This document shows, one piece after another, positions 6,007-9,284 of a stretch of DNA of 9,284 nt. The DNA is from Chitinispirillales bacterium. Its GTDB lineage: Bacteria; Fibrobacterota; Chitinivibrionia; Chitinivibrionales; Chitinispirillaceae. The stretch spans positions 1 to 9,284 of the forward strand of contig JAIRUL010000099.1 of the NCBI GenBank assembly GCA_031254445.1, given 5' to 3'. The position numbers and the translations under genes are program-made. Under the pieces are notes generated by a model that was not told the origin of the DNA, did no database searches, and worked only from the letters and a program-made list of their open reading frames with translations. How positions within the stretch are numbered: the first letter of the stretch is position 1; each line of letters starts with the position of its first letter.

Positions 6007-7218
6007 CTACTTAGTCAATTCCGAGACGTAAACTAACCGTATGCCGTTTTTCTTCATCGTTTCCGCCTCCTCCTTGAGCGCCTTTATGAACGCGGGCGAC
6101 GGCTGGGCTTTAATTAGGATTTTACCGGTTTTCTCCGCCGCTATGGCGTACCTGCGCAGGCGTTCGCGCGCTTGCTCTAGCGATAGCCCCGCGTCTATTG
6201 TCCCCTGCACGGGCGCGCTTGGGGTTTTCGTTGATTTTGTCAGCTGAGGGGCCACGGATTTTTTCGAGATGTCGGTATAGACGAAATACGCTTTGCGCTT
6301 GTTGACCTCCGAGAGGATTATCCCCAACGCCCGCGAGTCCTCCATCACCTTGCCGCCGTGGAAGTTGCAGATCCCGGCGAAGTTGGGGATGGCGGCGGCG
6401 GCTTGCGCGATAAGGCCGCGGATGTTGTCGTCGCTGTAGTGTATCATCACCATCGACTCTTTGTATTTGTCGTATTGCTGCGGGAGCGGTTCCATCGGCA
6501 GGAGCATTACGATCTCCTTTTTGTACTCGTCGGCTATCTGCGCGGTCCATGTGGCGAGTTTTCGCGCGGGGACGAGGGCGACTGTGAGCGGTTCGGGGAA
6601 CGAGAGGTACTCGGCCGTCGACGCGTCCGCCTCGAAGCCGAAGTTTTCTATGAGGATCGCCATCTTCGCGGTGTTCGACATATAGCGGTTGGATTGCTGT
6701 ATCTTTAGGACGACCTTGGGTTGCTTCGGGTTTGAGCTTTTGAACGTGATAGTGCAGTTGGCCTCGGAGGCGCAGACGCAGTCGTCCACGCGGTACGTCG
6801 GCTGCGGGGCAACGGCCGAGAGGTTCCAGATCACCCACTCGGTGGGGCGGCCGCGGGGGACGGAGGCTTTGATTTCTATCGCGCTGTCTTTTGGGAAGTA
6901 CTGGATGGAGTAGTCGTTGTCGCGCAGTTCTAATTCGGTGAATTTGGCTACTAGGGCGTTTTGGAATTTTAAGGCGGCGTCGGAAACGCCGGGGGTTGAT
7001 TTTTCCGTCCCCGGGGCGGGGTTTTCTTTTATGACGGCTATGATATGTTTGGCGCTTGCGAGGATGGCGGCGGTTTTGGCGCGGGTTTGCGGGTGCAGGA
7101 ACGCGGCGGCGGGTAGTATCAATAATAATAGCAGCATTGATATCAGCGGCGATTTCTTTCTCTGCGGGGCGTCGTTGCCGCCGTCCTTATTGGCCTTACG
7201 GGTGCTCTTTTTATTCAT
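6007..7218 (-). CDS. Divergent polysaccharide deacetylase family protein (YibQ/DUF610-like), probably catalytically degenerate
   Basis: A 403-residue protein with a basic N-terminus and a single hydrophobic segment (about 24-41) that should anchor it in the inner membrane. A middle domain (about 80-180) with a Cys cluster (Cys147, 149, 155) follows, then a divergent polysaccharide deacetylase (Polysacc_deac_2) domain from MAILIENFG (186-194) to VYVSELTK (396-403). The LPMEP motif (240-244) is intact. Other family signatures are changed: the usual IDDLG is IENFG (190-194), NNHMGS is CNFHGG (284-289), FFxDS is YFVYT (311-315), and the GHP near the end is AQP (371-373). The fold is probably kept but deacetylase activity is doubtful. 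Start: AGGA seven bases before ATG 7218. An upstream in-frame ATG at 7263 would add 15 residues without a clear ribosome site. It diverges from miaA. Confidence 0.82.
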   Translation of the reverse strand: MNKKSTRKANKDGGNDAPQRKKSPLISMLLLLLILPAAAFLHPQTRAKTAAILASAKHIIAVIKENPAPGTEKSTPGVSDAALKFQNALVAKFTELELRDNDYSIQYFPKDSAIEIKASVPRGRPTEWVIWNLSAVAPQPTYRVDDCVCASEANCTITFKSSNPKQPKVVLKIQQSNRYMSNTAKMAILIENFGFEADASTAEYLSFPEPLTVALVPARKLATWTAQIADEYKKEIVMLLPMEPLPQQYDKYKESMVMIHYSDDNIRGLIAQAAAAIPNFAGICNFHGGKVMEDSRALGIILSEVNKRKAYFVYTDISKKSVAPQLTKSTKTPSAPVQGTIDAGLSLEQARERLRRYAIAAEKTGKILIKAQPSPAFIKALKEEAETMKKNGIRLVYVSELTK

Positions 7219-7224
7219 CCCCTC

Positions 7225-7229
7225 ATCCT
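7225..7229 (-). promoter_or_regulatory. Shine-Dalgarno site that sets the deacetylase-like gene start
   Basis: Minus-strand AGGAT (7229-7225) followed by GAGGGG directly against the ATG at 7218 supports the internal start. The protein then begins MNKKSTRK, a normal charged lead-in to a signal anchor. Confidence 0.6.
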
Positions 7230-7263
7230 GCCGTAAAATTTTTCTTGATATCCCACAACCCAT

Positions 7264-7291
7264 AATGTATATTTTATCGTATAATCATACG
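7264..7291. promoter_or_regulatory. Divergent promoter region between the deacetylase-like gene and miaA
   Basis: This AT-rich 28 base stretch contains AATGTATATT (7264-7273), a perfect plus-strand TATAAT (7280-7285) suitable as a miaA -10 box, and an inverted repeat CGTAT-AATC-ATACG (7278-7291) centred on it. The reverse strand offers TATACAT-like -10 sequence for the divergent gene. No good -35 box is visible for either direction. Roles are inferred from position. Confidence 0.4.
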
Positions 7292-7341
7292 CCTACATAA
7301 ACGCCCAATATATAAATATACAAAATGCGCCCTGCGGAAAA

Positions 7342-8268
7342 ATGGAAAAGATAATTGTTCCTGTAATTTTGGGGCCGACGGCTGCGGGGAAGACCTCGTT
7401 TGTTTTGCGGGCGGCCGAGGAGTTCGGGTATGAGGTTGTGTCTTGCGATTCGCGGCAGATATATAGGCATATGGACGTGGGGACCGCCAAGCCGACGGCG
7501 CGGGAGCGGGAGCGGGTTCGGCATTGGCTGATTGACGTGCTGGATCCGTCGGAGGCGTATTCGGCGTTTGCGTTTGCGGAGGATGCGCTGCGGATAATCA
7601 GGGAGGCGCGCGGCCGCGGAAAAAAGATTTTGATTTGCGGCGGCGCGGGTTTATATTTCTATATATTGCGCGGCGGCGCGCGCCGGCTTCCCGGGGCGGA
7701 TTTGGGGCTGCGGGAGAGTTTGCTCGATGAGGCGCGGGGGCGCGGCGCGGGGGCGCTGCACGAGCGGCTGCGGGGGGTCGACCCGGTAGGCGCGTCCAAT
7801 ATCCATCCGAACGATTTACAGAGGGTTTTGCGCGCGCTGGATGTATTTTATAGGAGAGGGCGGCCGTTGTCGTCCCTGCAAGAAGAGCGCGGCTTGCCGC
7901 AAGATGTAGATTTTCGGGTTGTAGCGATAAGCCGCCCGCGGGATGTTTTGTACGATAGGATAAACCGGCGCGTGGACGCGATGGCCGCGGAGGGGCTGTG
8001 GGGCGAGTTTTTGCGCCTGCGCGGCATGGGGTACGGCGAGCGGAGCCCGGGGATGGCGTGCGTGGGCTATCGGGAGCTCTTTGCGGTCGAGAGGGGCGAG
8101 GCCGGCATGGCGCGGGCGGTCGAGCTGATAAAGCGGAATTCGCGGCGCTACGCCAAGCGCCAGATGACTTGGTTCAGGAATAAGGCGCGGTGCGAGCATA
8201 TATGCGCCGCCGACGAGGGCGGCGATTTTTTGATAGACTGGTTTACTAGGCAGGGGCTTGCCGGCTAA
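7342..8268 (+). CDS. miaA: tRNA dimethylallyltransferase
   Basis: MiaA transfers a dimethylallyl group to N6 of adenosine 37 in tRNAs that read codons beginning with U, which steadies codon-anticodon pairing; MiaB usually modifies it further. The 308-residue product has the P-loop GPTAAGKT (11-18), DSRQIYRHMDVGTAKPT (36-52) with the catalytic-region Asp36, HWLIDVLDP (61-69), HPNDLQRVLRALDVF (155-169), VGYREL (241-246) and the C-terminal RRYAKRQMTWFRN (268-280). Length is normal. One oddity is GGAGLY (100-105), where most MiaA proteins have GGTxLY: the Thr is Ala102. The ribosome site is weak (GCGGAA just upstream), but the N-terminus fits the family exactly. It diverges from the deacetylase-like gene and is followed by the low-complexity protein gene on the same strand. 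Confidence 0.97.
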   Translation: MEKIIVPVILGPTAAGKTSFVLRAAEEFGYEVVSCDSRQIYRHMDVGTAKPTARERERVRHWLIDVLDPSEAYSAFAFAEDALRIIREARGRGKKILICGGAGLYFYILRGGARRLPGADLGLRESLLDEARGRGAGALHERLRGVDPVGASNIHPNDLQRVLRALDVFYRRGRPLSSLQEERGLPQDVDFRVVAISRPRDVLYDRINRRVDAMAAEGLWGEFLRLRGMGYGERSPGMACVGYRELFAVERGEAGMARAVELIKRNSRRYAKRQMTWFRNKARCEHICAADEGGDFLIDWFTRQGLAG

Positions 8269-8273
8269 GACGG

Positions 8274-8290
8274 CGCCGCTTACGGCGTTC
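8274..8290 (+). other. GC-rich hairpin after miaA without a T tract
   Basis: CGCCG-CTTA-CGGCG extended by two G-T pairs can fold just after the miaA stop. No run of T follows directly; an AT-rich ACAAAA-AA-TTTTGT inverted repeat comes ten bases later (8301-8314). It could slow or end transcription, or protect the miaA message 3' end. Terminator function is not supported strongly enough to call. Confidence 0.35.
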
Positions 8291-8385
8291 ACGCCCAATA
8301 ACAAAAAATTTTGTATGATTCACCAATAATCAATTATTTTAATCTTAATTCAGACGGCGCACAGTGCGGCGCAATTGTAAAATGA

Positions 8386-8391
8386 AAGGAG
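8386..8391 (+). promoter_or_regulatory. Shine-Dalgarno site that sets the start of the low-complexity protein gene
   Basis: AAGGAG lies eight bases before the ATG at 8400. An in-frame GTG at 8364 would add twelve residues but has no comparable site, so the 8400 start is preferred. Confidence 0.75.
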
Positions 8392-8399
8392 TTTCCGGC

Positions 8400-9008
8400 A
8401 TGTACAACGATGATCAAAACCGCTCGAACCAAGGTCAGGGGGCGTTTGTTCGCAGGCCAATACCCAAGTACAGCGGCGATAATAACGGCGGCAGCGGGTA
8501 TCAGAATCAGGGCGGGGGGGGCTACTCCCAGGGATACAAGGGCGGCTATAGCGGCGGCCAGCAGCACGGCGGGTCGCAGCCTTACTCTAATTCCCAGCAG
8601 CGCGGCAGGCGCATGGAGGGCGGGTCGGGCGGGTACAATAGCGGCTATAGCGGGGGAGGCGGCGGCTATAGGGGCGGGAGCGGCGGCGGGTACGGATACA
8701 ACCGCAACAACAACTACGGCTCGAACAACGACCGCTTGATAAGGCAGAACGACATCATCATAAAGCTGCTCAAGGACATCCGCGACAGGCTGCCCGCGCC
8801 CCCGGGAATGCAGGCGGACAACTCGCCGGACTACGGCTCCGACGGCTCCTACTCGTCTAACGCCGGTTCCTATGCGGGCGGCGACGAGGGCGATTACGAG
8901 GCCTCCGGCGGCCCCGACGATAGCGGCATGGATCCGCCGCCCGAGCAGGCGGATGCGGGCGGCGGCGCGCAGGACGGGGCGGAAGAAGAGGATAGGTACA
9001 ACAGTTGA
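8400..9008 (+). CDS. Gly/Tyr-rich low-complexity protein with central coiled-coil helix and acidic tail
   Basis: I do not recognise a named family. The 202-residue product has three parts. Residues 1-110 are basic and low in complexity, about one third Gly, with 13 Tyr, many Asn, Gln and Ser, a conserved-looking VRRPIPKY (17-24) and Arg-Gly or Tyr-Gly-Gly repeats. Residues 111-131 are the only ordered-looking part, a helix with hydrophobics at L113, I120, L124, I127 and L131 in coiled-coil spacing. Residues 132-202 are acidic (17 Asp or Glu, one Arg) with more Tyr and Gly. There is no Cys or Trp, no signal peptide and no membrane segment, so it should be cytoplasmic. The layout recalls disordered RNA-associated proteins, but no RNA-binding domain is present. 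The nearest neighbours are miaA upstream and a secreted protein gene 59 bases downstream. The strong ribosome site argues that it is expressed. Confidence 0.85.
   Translation: MYNDDQNRSNQGQGAFVRRPIPKYSGDNNGGSGYQNQGGGGYSQGYKGGYSGGQQHGGSQPYSNSQQRGRRMEGGSGGYNSGYSGGGGGYRGGSGGGYGYNRNNNYGSNNDRLIRQNDIIIKLLKDIRDRLPAPPGMQADNSPDYGSDGSYSSNAGSYAGGDEGDYEASGGPDDSGMDPPPEQADAGGGAQDGAEEEDRYNS
8542..8671 (+). repeat. Short internal repeats coding for Gly-Gly-Tyr-Ser/Arg
   Basis: The ten-base GCGGCTATAG occurs at 8542-8551, 8641-8650 and 8662-8671 inside the low-complexity gene. It encodes the Gly-Tyr-Ser/Arg units of the glycine-rich half and is a likely site of slippage or unequal exchange that changes repeat number. 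Confidence 0.7.
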
Positions 9009-9067
9009 CACTGCGGCGGCTTGATGGCGCAAAGGCGGCATAACTAATAACGGAAGAGGCTCGTCGG

Positions 9068-9284
9068 TTGAATAGGATAAGCAGGCTATCATACCTTTGC
9101 GCCGCAATATTCTTGGCCGGCGCGCTCTGCGCCGCGTTTGCCGTCACGCGCTGGTCGTCGCTCCAGTTCGTCCCGAACGCCGATTTGCTGCCGGGCGGCA
9201 GGCTCGTCGCCGACGCGGACTTAGCGTGGGGGCTCGACGATTTTACGTTTATATCGCCGGTCTCCGTCCAGCGCATCCACCTCG
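9068..9284 (+). CDS. Secreted or membrane-anchored protein, partial (TTG start)
   Basis: The last 217 bases hold an open frame that runs off the window, giving 72 residues. It begins at a TTG (9068-9070) eight bases after GAAGAGG; no in-frame ATG exists between the upstream stop (9041-9043) and this point. The product starts NRISRLSYLCAAIFLAGALCAAF, cut here only by the definition of the signal: a short basic N-terminus then a hydrophobic run of about 18 residues, which is a signal peptide or anchor. The lipobox rule is not met because Leu precedes each Cys. The exported part begins with RWSSLQFVPNADLL and continues Gly-, Asp- and aromatic-rich; I cannot name a family. It follows the low-complexity gene by 59 bases and may share its transcript. 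Confidence 0.6.
   Translation, partial: MNRISRLSYLCAAIFLAGALCAAFAVTRWSSLQFVPNADLLPGGRLVADADLAWGLDDFTFISPVSVQRIHL

Noticed and set aside
6122..6838. A 238-codon open frame on the minus strand in another phase within the deacetylase-like gene.
   Set aside because: Its product is Arg- and Pro-rich with no family features, while the overlapping frame matches a known domain throughout. It is a high-GC shadow.
8301..8338. AT-rich inverted repeats ACAAAA-AA-TTTTGT and AATAAT-CA-ATTATT before the low-complexity gene.
   Set aside because: Short AT palindromes are expected in AT-rich spacers, and no promoter pair with good spacing could be fitted, so no regulatory call is made.
8334..9107. A long open frame on the minus strand opposite the low-complexity gene.
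   Set aside because: It is the mirror of GC-rich Gly codons, giving an Ala/Val/Pro-rich product. It has no ribosome site, and the plus-strand gene explains the region.

Overview
The window comes from a bacterium with a mostly GC-rich genome. It looks anaerobic, because the electron transfer flavoprotein is of the ferredoxin-domain, bifurcating-like type. It is probably Gram-negative, because it carries a divergent polysaccharide deacetylase, a DUF4416 protein and Bacteroidota-style DUF4153. The sequence alone does not fix the phylum. Elusimicrobiota or another deeply branching anaerobic Gram-negative group is only a guess. By eye, two stretches are clearly more AT-rich than the rest: the toxin-antitoxin pair at the left edge and the DUF4153 gene at about 4.16-5.89 kb. 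Both look like recently acquired material.

Left part (1-3.5 kb, all minus strand). Reading in the direction of transcription, etfB (GTG start), etfA and hisG are tightly packed, with gaps of 14 and 12 bases, behind an AT-rich promoter region at about 3.46-3.52 kb. EtfB and EtfA form a heterodimeric flavoprotein, and EtfA has an extra N-terminal 2[4Fe-4S] ferredoxin domain. HisG starts histidine synthesis, and no other his gene is in view. Downstream, behind its own promoter with a repeated TAGTCA element, is a Phd/YefM antitoxin overlapping by four bases a PIN-domain toxin that runs off the window.

Middle (3.5-6.0 kb, plus strand). A DUF4416 gene diverges from the etf operon. It is followed by an AT-rich gene for a roughly 11-helix membrane protein of the DUF4153 family. 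A GC hairpin at 5938-5956 separates this gene from the convergent next one.

Right part (6.0-9.28 kb). A membrane-anchored divergent polysaccharide deacetylase (minus strand) has lost most of the expected catalytic signature residues. It shares an intergenic region with miaA (plus strand), the tRNA A37 dimethylallyltransferase. Downstream of miaA is a gene for an unusual 202-residue low-complexity protein: a basic Gly/Tyr/Asn-rich half, a short coiled-coil helix, then an acidic half. A secreted or anchored protein with a TTG start begins after it and is cut by the window end.

The best candidates for something undescribed are the charge-segregated, coiled-coil-centred disordered protein next to miaA (where many Gram-negatives carry hfq) and the apparently catalytically dead deacetylase. 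No tRNA, rRNA, CRISPR array or complete insertion sequence was seen.
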